Shown here piece after piece: positions 12,012-23,980 of a stretch of DNA of 64,000 bases. Every line of letters begins with the position of its first letter. Within the stretch, counting starts at the first letter, position 1. This DNA comes from Zanthoxylum bungeanum. Lineage: Eukaryota; Streptophyta; Magnoliopsida; Sapindales; Rutaceae. The notes beneath the pieces were generated by a model. It searched no databases and was not told where the DNA came from. It was given only the letters and a program-made list of their open reading frames with translations. The translations under genes were made by a program, and so were the position numbers. The DNA lies in the NCBI GenBank assembly GCA_019454045.1, contig SKCR01036775.1:372001-436000 (forward strand), given 5' to 3'.

Positions 12012-14049
12012 TGTTGGTGTTTGCTAAGGTCCCAAGATCATTAAACAAGCATGAAACAAGTGCGAATACAAATCAACAAAGTTGCGGAATACTCACATCG
12101 ATCGGTGAGCGACGCTACGATGAACAAAAACTGATTCTGCTCACTGTCACAGCTCACGGCAGTTTCTGTTTTTCATCTCCAAGATTTCGACTTTGGATCA
12201 TCTTTGTCAAGCTCCAAGCTTCGTCAAACGATTCCAAGCTCATGGGTAGACTTTCCTATCACATTCGCATGACTTCGTAGTGTGCTAGTACTCCCGATTT
12301 TGCCACAAAATCGCTACTCTTGTGCTTCCCTAGCTCACGGTTTTTGCCTAGCTTAAACCAGTGAAGAAATGGCAGTGAATGCCGAGAGAGAGGAGAAGAA
12401 TTTGGAGAGAGAGAGATGATAAATGTGTTGTGTAAAATTGGTAATTGATTTTCTAAAATCATATACACAATTTTGGCTTTAAAAAGTCAAACCAATTAAT
12501 GCCAACAACCACCATCAATCCATCAATCCATCATTTATCAAATCAAGTGACAAGTTGTCACATCACTCAAAGTGACTAATGATTTGACGCTTGATGCGAC
12601 TAGTGATTTGATGCTTGATTTGATTTACGTGTCGCACTCGAATTCGAAATATGAATGCGCTCGCAAATAATCCCGGGCTCGGGTTCGCTAATTCCAAATT
12701 AACGAATTTTCTGTTGCGACGCAATTAAATCTAGTTTAATTAAATAATCATGCCAAGCATAATTACTATTCACGTCGCTAACGAATTAATTCTAAATTAA
12801 CTCGTTCGCCCGAATTAAAATATAATTTTAATTCCGCGTCAAAATCTAATTCGTTTAATATATCAAATATATTAATTTATCGATTAATTCCAAATTAATC
12901 GTTATCTCTCTTTAATGATATTTTATCCCAGATAAAATATCTCCGCAATTAATCCCAGATTAATTTTCTCTCTCTTCTAATTAATCCCAGATTAATTTAG
13001 AGTGCGAGTCAAATGTCATCGGTGAATCTTTGGGAAGCGACCCATGGGATCCCCGATATGTTGGCAGTAAATACGGTCGTCAGACTATACGAACACGTAA
13101 GTACCTAGTACTACGTTTGTACCAATTTACAAGACAAGGTTGGCTTCTAGCAAAGCACCATGCCTACCCATTTCTCCAGAAATATCCTTACAGGAATAAA
13201 GGATCTATATCAGGCGTAGTATACATAGTATTCTGTATGTCGATCCAGTATCGGATGATCACGTGCTAGGCCTGGGGCTGAAATTGTGTCTGTCCCGTAC
13301 GAAGCACATGTCAGATGTCTGATAACTAGTCTCTATAATCGGATAAACCTGACCTTGTCATTTTATCCCGATGACTGCAGTACTTAAGAGTACTAGTACC
13401 GTATCCTACGTGACCATCATCTCCATATGATTGAAGTGATACTTCCATCTTGACATCACACCCAACACACTACGATTCTCAATATACCCAGCATAGGCGT
13501 ACATAGAACCTGTTAAAGCCCTGGACGACCGCAACCAAAGTATATTGATTGTCGCAAGTATTAGCGGTGCAAGTCTCAGGTTAAGACCAAATACACCTAC
13601 CCTGATTTCGGACTTCCATAGACACATAGTCATACTACCAATGAAATTCCGAGGGGGTCTATCCAGAAAGAAGCTGTTTCCCGTACCATCGGTAAAACAC
13701 AACCTCATATTACACTTGCATGAGTATCCTATACCCATATATATGAGAACTATGCCGTTGTGCCCTCACAACGCGCACAAGTGTAATACTAGTCTTTTAC
13801 ATATTTATCGATGTCCAATCTCGATAATACTCTGACTAGGGATATTTAATGATTTACCCTTCATGGACTGATACTGTCTCATATCATTCTCAATCCAGGA
13901 ACAAATCACAGGGACCTCCTCATCATTATACATCTAGGTGATCTAATCACAAATGATAAGAGTGCAATCTCCTTTGTCACATAGTTAATTTGTACAACAA
14001 CATCGTGATATGTACAAATTGTGACGATATGGGTCATAGTTGTCCAACA
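12012..14049 (-). repeat. 3' LTR of copia element F
   Basis: TGTTGG...CCAACA ends (the same on either strand) and block-for-block similarity to the E LTRs define it. It sits directly against the gag frame of element G. The five bases before it are ATCAC (12007-12011), the expected target duplication, whose other half is off the window. It contains the hairpin cluster at about 12915-13000. Confidence 0.85.
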
Positions 14050-14062
14050 ATCTCCCACTTGG
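14050..14062 (-). other. Polypurine tract of element F
   Basis: On the minus strand CCAAGTGGGAGAT directly precedes the TGTTGG of the LTR. The same sequence abuts the 3' LTR of element E. Confidence 0.8.
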
Positions 14063-17000
14063 CCTATAGCCAGTCACTCGAGTGTCGTACACCCGAACTA
14101 TGTACGGTTGGCTCAAACTGCTGAGAAATGCTTTCGTCAGCGGATTTGCATGATTATCGTCTGATGCGATTTATTCGATCATCACATCGCTATGATGTAT
14201 GATCCGTACGAATCAGATGAATATCGAAGTATTTATCTAGATCATTGATGAGACCATTAATTCTTTAGCCTGTGCTCAAGCCTAGCTCACATACTAACAA
14301 AATTATATCTAATCTAATTAGATTTGTTATCGACCCAAATGACTTCTATTACCGCCTCAGCTGCAGCAATAACCCGCATTTGTTATTTATTCGGTAACAA
14401 TATCTTGCTTGGAAGATTTCCAGCTCACTGTTCCATTATTCAAACTTTATAGTACCGTTTGGGACTTATAGTCGTTTTATATCAGTTTAGGAAACTTGCA
14501 GTAGTGATCCCAGTCACTTCAAGTTCTCCATCTCCATAGACTAAGACAACATCCTTAGTTCTCTAAGATACTAATGGATGTTCTTAACATCAATCCAGTG
14601 ACTATCACTTGGATTGGCCTGTTTGTGAATCCATATGCTCAAAGCGTATGAGACACCAGGTCGCGTACATTTTTCAATGTATGATTTCTCGGAGAGTTTT
14701 TATGAAAGCCAAGCTTTCACCGATTTTTATTATGGGAATATCATTTCCAAGAAATGACATATTATCATTATTGTATAGGAAAAGGATTGTCAGTGCGCTC
14801 CCACTAATCTCCTTATATACACAAGAATCATTTCATTTTGAATTAAATCATACTCCATTATGATTACATCAAAACGACAATTCCAAGAACCTAATGCTTG
14901 CTTCAATCCAAACATGGATCGAATAACCTGCAAATATTGTTTGCTAGTTATTGTACGACAAAACCTACGGGATGTTGTAAACATCCTCCAAAAGGTTTCC
15001 TTTTCAGGAAAGCGATTTTCCCGTACAGCTGTCATATTTCATAAATGAAACATGCAGCAATAGCAAGCATTATCCAAATGGATTTACCGTGGCAACAGGT
15101 AAAAGGTTGAATCGAAATCAACATAATGTTGATAACGATACCTTTCCGCTAAAAGCCTAGCTTTATACGTTGGTATGTTGCCATCCATGTACGTCTTCCT
15201 TGAAGACTTATAAGTACCAATAGGCACAATGCCTTACGGTACATCAACTAGTATCCAAACTTGTTGATATACATGGAATCCAATTCGGATGTCATGGCAC
15301 TTTGCCATAATTGGGGAGTCGATACCTTGTATCACTTCCTCATACGTAGTCAGTTAGTATACCTTAATAAGATAGACATCTTTATGAGGCGAGATCAGAA
15401 ACCCATACCCCAGGTTGTTCTTTGACTCTCTCCGACTTACGCGGTTCTTGTGTATTCGAAGATTATGGTATAATTTCATCCTTGATGAACTATTTGTGTT
15501 CCATTAAGGAATGTGTGCCTTGAATAGTATCACTCCTATTTTCATCGAGTTTTACTATCCTTCCACTTACCACTGCATATTGGTATTCCTCTCAGGAAAA
15601 CTGCATGGCGAGCAACAATTAAATTGTTCTCTTGTGAGTTGTATAAGTACAATACTTTGGTATCCCTAGGATAACCTACAATTGGCACTTATCTTATTTG
15701 GGTTTTAGTTTGGTATCATCCAAACATATGCCTAGCATTCCCAAATTATCAGGAATGAGAAACCTGGTTTCTTTCCTGTTCATATATAATATGAAATCTG
15801 TCAAACAGATTTTATGGAACCTTATTCAAAATAAGTTCTGCACTGTTAATGCTTATCCGTTGAAGGAAATAGTAGCTCAGAGCGACTCATGATTAACCTT
15901 ATCATGTCCAACAAAATTTGGTTACTCTGTTCGGACACACCGTCAAACTGACGTGTTCCGGGAGGAGTCCTCATTTGAAAGAATACTTTACTCTTTCAAG
16001 TATATTAGAAACTTATTGCTTAAGTATTTTCCATTACGGTCTAACCATGACGGTTTAATACTTTAGCCGATCTATTTTTCTATTTCGTGTCGAAACTTTA
16101 AAAGTTTCCGATTTATGTTCTTCAAAAGAAACACATAACCATAATGCGATGCCACATCCGTGAAGGTCACGAAATATTCATATCCACATCTAGCCTAGCT
16201 AGACATGGGCCCACTTGCTTCACTATGAACTAGGGCTAACAGATCTGTGGCATTTGCACTTTTACCAAGTAAAGGTGTTTTAGGCACTTTGCCCAATAAA
16301 CTAGATTCGTAGACTTTATTTGAATGGAATCAAATTAGTCCTAGTACCCACTCTTCGAAAGTGTGGATATACGAGTCTTGTTTGATTGTGTCCCAGACAA
16401 CAATGCCACATCAGTTTCTTCTGATCAAATCAGTTTGAACTGTTTGTTTGTCATGTTATATGTTTGAGATTTATTTATATTCAAATTATAAATTCTATTA
16501 TTCACATCTAATGTGTTTATTTCAATATCATCTTTATATAATAAAACACTTTAGTGTTCTAGAATATAAAGGTTCACCCGCAGCGGGTTAAACACTGATA
16601 TAGAGATGATGTTTCTAGTCAAACTAGTCACAATATAACAGTTTCCAAATTTAGGTACACACCCGAAGGGTAGTTCCTAAATTAGGTATCTACGGTTAAA
16701 ACAGCGACTTTCGTCCCGTTTCCAATTCGTAGATAAATCTCAATCTGAAGTCAGCATCCTGCTCAAAGTAGATTCTGAACATCAGTACATATTTATGTAC
16801 CACACTAAGTATTTAAAATCTAATTTTAATACTAGTAGTGAACATATTTATAACAAACATATTTGAAGTCAGAGCCTTGCTCGTCTTCAATTCCTTCATG
16901 TCTGCTTTGTTCAAACGGCACTCACGCTTCCGCGATCCCGTTTGCCACAATTTAGGCAGACATTTTGGGATATGTCCTTTATCTTCCTAGAAGATTATAA

Positions 17001-18529
17001 TGATTTTGCCTTTGCCTTTTTTCACATTCTAGAACCTTTGGCCAAACCTTGGGTTTCTGGAATATCGAAGTAAGGTGCGCCTTGCTCTACTTGCCTAATT
17101 GCAAACTTTGACTTTATCTCCTAGAGAATAGTCATTAACTCTCCAAGAGTTTACTATTGCAATTTAGTACTTCTAAAATCTAAGATAGATTTATGAATCC
17201 TTCAATTTCATTATCATACTTTAAGAATCTAATTCATAGTTCTGATTCAGAATTAAGGAGTCTACTGCGACAAGCTTAATGGATTAAGCACTAAAGTTAT
17301 CATCACATAAATCTTCCAAAGATTATGCTCTACTATTTGTTTAACTCCGGGCTTAGGTCTAATATGTTATTTTATCAAATAAAGTAACTTATTATTTTTC
17401 CAGGACCATCCTGAAATTTATTCCCAATTATGAAAATTAAACCATTTAAATACATTTTCCCTAGGATTATGTTTTAAATGTCAATCTTTCAATTTTATCT
17501 TGATTTTAATAGTCCAACTATTTAATCAACGATTTCGGTACTATTTCTTATAATGATTACAATAGTCCAACTATTTAATCAACTATAATTTAATAGATTA
17601 AAATCAATTATATTGATTACTATAATCCAATTATATAATCAACTATAATACAGTCCAACTGCTTATTAAAACAACAATTTAAATATTAGTCCAACTAACA
17701 TTTAATTTATATGACGAATAATTTGAATGAGCGCGTATGGCAAGTAATTAAACGAATATTGCAAATTCAATTCTTGCCTCCCACTATTTTTCGGCGAGCC
17801 TCTAACCATCTGTCGAGTACTCGGGAAACCGTGTTTCCTAGTGGGCTAGGATCCCGTTAAATATCACACAATCTTGACTTTGGCCAACAAATTGTATGAT
17901 AATTAACTAGGTAGATCTCTAAGATCAATTGGATCTCATCCAATTCCTAGATCCGGTAGGGAGACATCCAAGTCCGAAACATATATCTCATATATGCCAA
18001 TACATCCAATGTATTACCTAACCTTTTTCCTCTGAATCAACTAAGCCTTGGCAGCATAACAAACTTAGTGATCCCAGTTAAGCGCGACCCATTGACCATG
18101 GAAAGCTTCATAATCAATGTCGATGGACAAGAAGTGGTCTTGACTTTGGCCAACAAACCACAACTTGGACAAGACACCAATATGGAATAAAGCCTTCGTG
18201 ATTCAAACACATCCTCGACGGACAAAGGCCTTGACTTTGGCCAACAAGCCAATGCCAGTCTCGGATCTTGAGTGAGAATCACTCAATGGAAGGAAAGACG
18301 CTTAGTATTTTGCGAGGGTTTTTCGCATGCAAATTGGCAAACAATTTATTATCTTTGTTAAGGTCTCATCATCATACACCCTTAAACATGCATTCTAAAC
18401 ACATAATAAAGCGTGTATAATAAATAATAATGATATGCGGATGGATACTTTACACATTGATCCTAGATCAAATCTCTCACTTTCTCTCTCCCACTAGCAT
18501 AAGTATTTCTTCTACCCGTTACACTACAC
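14063..18529 (-). pseudogene. Decayed copia gag-pol of element F
   Basis: Two motif islands can be read on the minus strand. Reverse transcriptase is at about 14790-15035, with SMFGLKQALGSWNCRFD and YDLIQNE, the conserved copia segment after the catalytic box. Integrase end sequence near 15857-15985 matches the better preserved copy in element E (35925-36152). Farther on, at about 16880-16990, a frame with GHIPKC and a basic stretch could be the gag zinc-knuckle end. AT-rich tandem-like sequence lies at 17500-17690. No frame exceeds about 80 codons on the coding strand. Confidence 0.65.
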
Positions 18530-19159
18530 TGTAGGCATTGCATTTTCGCATGTGAAACCCGATGATGAGTCTCAGTTGGAGGCACTACCTTTTTAGCTAA
18601 GGATATTGCGGGAAACGAAGGTCGGAAGGGGAAATTCGGAATAAGTACGTCATCAAGTTCATTTCACAAGTTCACTGTCTTCGTTAGTGCTGCGTTCGTT
18701 ACTTCGTTCGAACGTCAGGTAGATTGCGGACGTTCGTGTAGCGTTCGAATGGGCGTTCGAACGGTGTCGGTGTTTCTGGTTTTGCTGCTAGCCTCGCACC
18801 TCAGCCCAATTAGCTCCCCAAAGCCCATAAAACACATCCCAATTTAATTAAATTAAATCATAAATATTAAATAAAATATTTAAACCATTTTCCAATTAAA
18901 TAAAACATAAAATATAATCATACCTAATAAAGATAAATCAAATATATTAACTTCCTAACCAAACAAATCACATACTAAGTTAAAAAGATGTCATGCCTAA
19001 TTAAAATCAATCATAACAAATTAAATATTTTGTATTCCTAATCTAGCCAAGATTTGTCCCCCCTCAATCTTTGACTTTCCTTGCTCAACACCAAATCAAA
19101 TCCCCATTTTAATGCCAAAATCCCTTCCTTGTGAGACAAGGTGAACCCCTAGCCCTTCT

Positions 19160-19169
19160 CTATATAAAC
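19160..19169 (+). promoter_or_regulatory. TATA box of the gypsy A LTR
   Basis: CTATATAAAC lies about 630 bases into the LTR. The same box occurs in the LTR of B (minus strand, about 52090-52080) and at the window's right edge in D, so it is the probable core promoter of the family. Confidence 0.65.
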
Positions 19170-19599
19170 AACCCCTAACCAAGACATGCTCTTCTTTAGC
19201 TCATACATATAACTCACACAAAAAAATCACAACACGAAGAACCTTAGCCACTCACGGCAATAGCAACAGGAAAAACACAAACCATTCCTCTCATCTCCTC
19301 CACTCCATAACCGAAAATAGCACCCTCCCTAAACCTCTATCCATCACCGAAAATCTCCCCCATACAGCAGCCCTCCACCACCGAAAATATACCTCCAAAA
19401 CGCAGCCCAAACACACCCCAAACAGCCCTTGAAACACGCCTGGACAGCAGCCCAAACTATTCCCAAAACAGTCCCTAAAACCCCCTAAAACAGTAACATA
19501 AACTGCATTTATAATCCTTGAAATAACCATACAAAACTACACTAAAAACCACGAAAAACACTCGAACAGTTCGTTGAAGCGTCAAAACAGGTGACCTGA

Positions 19600-19604
19600 A
19601 CAGG
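19600..19604. repeat. Target duplication, left copy, of element C
   Basis: ACAGG stands directly before the LTR and is repeated at 29989-29993 directly after the other LTR. Confidence 0.85.
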
Positions 19605-20915
19605 TGACCGGCGTAAACACACACGTATAACGCAAGCGCACGTATCGTTCAAGTAGTATAAAAATATCGATCCCACGTGGACTTAATTCCTACTGTTGTT
19701 ATTAATTATTGAATCTATTTATTTACAAATATCTAATTGAGGGTGAAGATAATGATTGTTTGATTGGTTGAAAGTGGTTTTACAAAATAAATAAATAAAT
19801 AAAAAGACAAAAGAAAATACTAAGGAAAATAACAAAAGACACAAAGATCTAGGGTTGTGAATCATTCTAATATCATTTTAAAGATGAAGTGGTTATCTTA
19901 AAGTTGGGTAATATATTGGTTTATTAACCTGGAACACTAAATTATGTGTAAGCCTCTGTCGATGGTCAGACACAAATACCCAGTTTAACCCAATTGAACC
20001 ATATGTCTATGTCAACCAAATTATCTGGATTCATTAAGTTTAAGTTCCAATTATGGCTACCCCCGCCCGACAGGTATATTCTTATCCTGTAAGGAAATCT
20101 ATTAAAGGGTTATCTATCCTCAAGGAAGATCGTGGGCTATTGAGTCTAAGGCTGAAACCTAAAATCCCTATGTCTAGTTCATTTTAGATTTACCAGATCA
20201 ATTTTATTAATGGCCAGTTAATTAAAAAGCATTAAGTTTAAGACTCAATAAATAAATCTTTATATTACCCAAGCTTTAATCTAACCCTTATAAAACGGTG
20301 ATATTGGATTTCATCACAACCCCAGATAACTAATTTAGTTACAACACATAACTAGGGCTAATAACAACTTAAAAGTAAAAGACATAAAGTAAAACTGAAA
20401 AATAAAATAAAATGCTAAGGTAAAAGGAATTACCTTTACTACTACTAATTTAGATATCTCCCATAAAATAATATATAAACTTGTGATTCTTCTCCAACCG
20501 GCCATATAGGCGGTAACCTGATTAAGTCAAATTAAGTCCAACCAGCCATAAAGGCGGAACCAAAATTAAATTACCAACCGACCAATCTGGCGGTATCCTT
20601 TATTAGTCAGGTTTTAAATAGTGAATATATTATTTTAAGGGAGATTAATCTAAATAGTAACAGTAAAGAATTACCTTTCACCCTAGCTGGAGAAGTTACC
20701 TCCTCATGGTAAATAGTAAAAACTGTAAAAAGTAAAAAGTAAAATTAAATTACTATTAATACAAAACGTAATTAAAATTATTTACAAAACTAAAAATTAA
20801 AAAACAAAAAAAACTAAAAAAAACTAAAAAACTAAAGAATCTAGAGAGCGAAACTCTCTCTTTAGATAGAATAGAAGAGAGAGAGTGGTGCACTGAATTC
20901 TGAAATCTCGAGCTC

Positions 20916-20926
20916 AATTTATAGGC
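20916..20926 (-). promoter_or_regulatory. TATA box, 3' LTR of C
   Basis: CCTATAAATT on the minus strand lies about 60 bases downstream of the last ACGTGGC site. The 5' LTR has the same box at about 29164-29174. In the 5' copy it would drive the element's transcript, including the LOG copy. Confidence 0.65.
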
Positions 20927-20987
20927 CACGGTAGGCTTCCAGCGTCGCGACGCCAAGGACCTCAGCGTTTCTACGCCAGGTTTGTCG

Positions 20988-21445
20988 ACGTGGCACGTTC
21001 TGGTTCGCTGGTTTGAAGATTTTGGATAAGCTGATAAGGTGACACGTGGCAGAGTGGTTGGGCTTCAATAATTGTGACACGTGGCGGCTTCTGATTGGTC
21101 GCTGAGATTCTTATCCGCCACGTGTCAGATAAGGATAGGATATCCAATAATTGATGCTGACGTGGCGCTGACGTGGCGGTGAGGTGGCGGTGACGTGGCG
21201 ACACGTGGGAAAGAGACTGTCGGCACCGTAGAATTGCTACATGTGTCAGTTTCTGATTGGCTGATGAAGCTGTGGCGGTGAGGTGGCAATGTTGGCTTGT
21301 TGACTTGCTGACGTGGCTGATGACATGGAGATGACCTGGAGTGACACATGGCACACGTGGCGATGGTGACTGTCGGTACCGTAGGATGTTGACACGTGGC
21401 ACGGCGCATGTTAGTAGATCGGCTGTGATGGTGACACGTGGCACG
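20988..21445 (-). promoter_or_regulatory. U3 cluster of ABRE/G-box-type sites in the 3' LTR of C
   Basis: I count eleven ACGTGGC cores (either strand) plus one ACGTGGG in about 460 bases. Most lie in the contexts ACACGTGGC or TGACGTGGC. ACGTGGC is the core of ABA-responsive elements bound by plant bZIP factors, and CACGTG is the G-box. The cluster lies just upstream, in the element's sense, of the TATA box at 20916-20926, where enhancer sites of a U3 promoter belong. Function is inferred. Confidence 0.7.
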
Positions 21446-21750
21446 ACGCATTTTAGCAAAGTCAAACTTTTCTCAGATTCTGATTTGTGGACCAGGTGCA
21501 CGTTAGCACTGTTCGACGCATTTTAGACGTCGCGACGCGGAAGGATTGGCGTCGCGACGCGCTTAAGACCAAAATATTCCAGTTGACATATTTTTGTCCG
21601 TTTTTTGTGCTAAATTGCCTCCAATGCTTTCCAAACTTTATTTATCTGCAAAATAACACAAAATACATCAAAACGTTCACAAAACTCGAGAAACTATACG
21701 AAATATTAGGTTAAATGAGTGGGAATAAGTGATATTAATACCACTCATCA

Positions 21751-21765
21751 CACCCCCAAACCTAA
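21751..21765 (-). other. Polypurine tract of element C
   Basis: On the minus strand TTAGGTTTGGGGGTG directly precedes the TGATGAG start of the 3' LTR. Confidence 0.85.
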
Positions 21766-23084
21766 CATTTTGCTAATCCTCGAGCAAAACATAAAATAAA
21801 ATAACATGAATAAATTAACTAAGCCACTTTCGTAGGGATCACGGTTGCATTTAGCGTATGCAACAAGCCTTTAAACCCCTAGGTGTCCCTAGTGGACGAG
21901 TTGTAGTCTCGTGAGGGTTTACAGCAATGATACCCACAAACATTTTACAAAAGTAAAAAGGTAGTTAAAACTAATGCACACAAAAGCAAAAAGACAAGCG
22001 AAAAGAGAATAAAGAAGTTAGTGACTAATCAGGTGAAACTTCTACTCCAAGTTACTAGTTGTTTTGTTTCATTTTAAATTACCGAATAAGTAAATTCTCC
22101 GATTATTTTTACCATTCTCCATATACACAGCCAACAAAATATTAAACAACTCATTTTTGCCCACGACAGTCATAAGTGCAGTTGATAAGAGAGTAATATT
22201 TTTGTCCTAAAGTTCTATCAGATTTCACACCTTTTTGGAGCAATGGAATAATTTTTCTCATTTTTCTGATTTTTTTTTCTTTGATTTTTTTTTTATTTTT
22301 TATTTATATACAATATCTTCCATCTATGTAGCGAGTGTTGGGTCGGTGGCTCCCAAACCAGTTGGCTTTAGGGCACCAGGTGTTAAGACACCCCTACGGA
22401 CTTAATTACTCAGACTTCAAATATATATATTTTTGCAGCATCTTCGATTCATGTAACGAGCTTTGGGCCAGTGACTCCCAAACCAGTTGGTTTTAGGGCA
22501 CTAGGTGTTAAAACGCCCTTACAGACTTAATAACCCGGATCTCGGATTTTTTTTTTTTTTTACTCCATTGCTTTTTGAGATGTTTCCTCCAATTAAACTA
22601 GAACACTGAATATTACAAACTTTTCAATTTTAGCTCATGTCCGTATGTTACTATATATGTTGATAATATCTGTCAACTGAGCATATGAAGATTTCTTTTA
22701 GTCCGTTTTAAGGAGAATTCACAAATGAAATAATTCAAAAGGAAATAAACAACAATTAACTTAATTCGAAAATAGGTTTGAGATACGTCTCAGGAGTGGA
22801 AACTCCTTACTCAGCTACCTCTTACCAATTTCACCTTTTTAGTCAGAATAAAAACAAAAAACACAAAATATTTTTGTAATTTTTTTTTAGAAAATTTTTC
22901 AATTTTTTTGTATTTTTCGAAAAATTTTGGACTAAAAATAAAAAAAACAACATACAAACTAAAAATAAGATACTGATCAACTAGTTCCCTCCCCCAAACC
23001 TAAATGAGACATTGTCCCCAATGTCTTAAACAGTAAAAGGAGAGTTAAGAAGGTCGTACCTGGTTAGCTGAAATCTACAGGAAA
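21766..23084 (-). other. 3' untranslated region of element C
   Basis: It has no coding motif. Near 23005-23025 (minus strand) it carries a 'ggggacaatgtctcat' block followed by 'ggtttgggggaggg', a second purine tract common after the coding region of Athila/Tat elements. Two tandem copies of a roughly 120-bp unit lie at about 22315-22545, each with 'cccaaaccagttgg' and 'aggtgtta'. T-rich and A-rich runs occur at 22260-22310 and 22870-22950. Confidence 0.7.
22315..22545 (-). repeat. Two-copy ~120-bp tandem repeat in C
   Basis: The units start at about 22315 and 22438 and share the blocks 'ctcccaaaccagttgg' and 'aggtgtta', with moderate divergence. They lie in the 3' untranslated region of C. 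Confidence 0.7.
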
Positions 23085-23737
23085 TTAAAGGTTAAGATCC
23101 AAATTAATCCTACGCCTCTTACCACGATCGTCATCGGACCAATTTATCTTTGAAAGGATAGGGTCAACTTGTAGTTCATAGGCTATGAGTTGGTCTATTA
23201 GATCCGGAGCAGTTCTGGCAGTGAAGAGGAGTTCTTTCATAGGTTTTGACACGAACCCATTTCTTCGGGCATCATCAAGAAACACACAAAGAAAATCATA
23301 AAATCCATCAACGTTGAGCAGTCCAAGTGGTTTCTGGTGTATGTTCAGGTTCGCCCAAGATAGTACTATAAATATTTCCTCCAATGTGCCCAAGCCACCT
23401 GGCAAAGCAATAAAAGCATCAGCACAATTAATCATTTCTACCCGTCGTTCAGACATACCTGGCACGATCAGTTCCTCTCCGTTTGATGATCCAATAAGAT
23501 TTTCCTCTGCCAAGGGTTTTGGGATGATTCCCAAAACGTGACTGCCTCCTTCTGTACTGCCTTTGAAACGATCCCCATAAGTCCGAGATTGCCTCCGCCA
23601 TATATTAAGTGCATATTCCTTGCAGCTAAGACTCGACCCAATTCCTGTGCTGCTTCTATGTATTGCGGTTTAGTACCAACATTACTACCGCAAAACACAC
23701 AGATGTTCTCAACTCGTCTTCTTGAAGTGGCTTCCAT
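23085..23737 (-). pseudogene. LOG-like: Captured LOG cytokinin-activating enzyme copy, one frameshift
   Basis: LOG enzymes (cytokinin riboside 5'-monophosphate phosphoribohydrolases) release active cytokinin bases in the cytosol and nucleus. The first frame (from the ATG at 23737) has ICVFCGSN (residues 12-19) and GGGNLGLMG (47-55). The second (to the stop at 23085) has the SERRVEM arginine region and PGGLGTLEE, the family signature with the catalytic glutamate. The frames differ by one missing base at about 23541-23547; otherwise the length (about 216 codons) and motif order fit a full LOG. There are no introns, whereas plant LOG genes have several. The C-terminus ends in a basic stretch and LDLNL. 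It lies in sense with element C, between the gag remnant and the 3' untranslated region. An upstream ATG at 23758 is a less likely start. Confidence 0.9.
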
Positions 23738-23790
23738 TTTTATGTATTTCTTTCTCAACTCTGGATGCCTTCAAAAGTGCAATGACGGGC

Positions 23791-23800
23791 TGAATTTATA
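23791..23800 (-). promoter_or_regulatory. TATA-like box upstream of the LOG copy
   Basis: TATAAATTCA on the minus strand lies about 54 bases before the LOG start codon. It could be a captured promoter element or chance in AT-rich DNA. Confidence 0.4.
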
Positions 23801-23980
23801 GTACCTGAAAAATGGTGAGTAATAATAGCACTAATATCTTCCAAAGGACGATTGTTAGCTAAACAACAAAAGAGATCGTGAAAGGTCAAAAAGTATGGAT
23901 CCTGTCTACGAAAATAAAGATAATTACAATAGAAAAGCGAATCAAAGCAATAATTAAGGCAACGGAATCGAGTACGCAAT

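Larger units (their letters stand above)
12012..18529 (-). mobile_element. Copia element F, left part (3' LTR and pol side), interrupted by gypsy A
   Basis: It reads on the minus strand. The 3' LTR is 12012-14049, then the polypurine tract and a long decayed internal region. The internal region is colinear with that of element E (34165 to about 38793). The similarity stops at 18529, after 'cttctacccgttacactacac', where E continues with 'ttctaaagaaacc' and F instead meets the LTR start of gypsy A. F's remaining internal part and 5' LTR should lie to the right of A, off the window. No long frame survives. Confidence 0.82.
18530..19604 (+). repeat. 5' LTR of gypsy A, first part
   Basis: The start matches 63291 onward (element D) and, inverted, 52727 downward (3' LTR of B). 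It includes several TTCGAACG palindromes (18700-18770) and a TATA box. The LTR is cut at 19604 by element C and resumes at 29994. Confidence 0.85.
19605..21750 (-). repeat. 3' LTR of element C
   Basis: It is nearly identical to 27789-29988 apart from scattered substitutions. The main length difference is one extra copy of a ~60-bp repeat present in the 5' LTR (about 28795-28860). It contains the U3 promoter region described separately and a microsatellite-like AAAAACTAAAA stretch (20790-20840). Confidence 0.9.

Noticed and set aside
20971..21501. A 176-codon frame in the LTR of C, with a similar one at 29218-29740
   Set aside because: It is a low-complexity reading of the repeated ACGTGGC stretch, present in several frames, with no recognisable domain.
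23085..23758. The LOG stretch as a normal host gene in place
   Set aside because: It lies within the LTR-bounded element C in the element's sense, has no introns and carries a frameshift, so a captured copy is the better reading.
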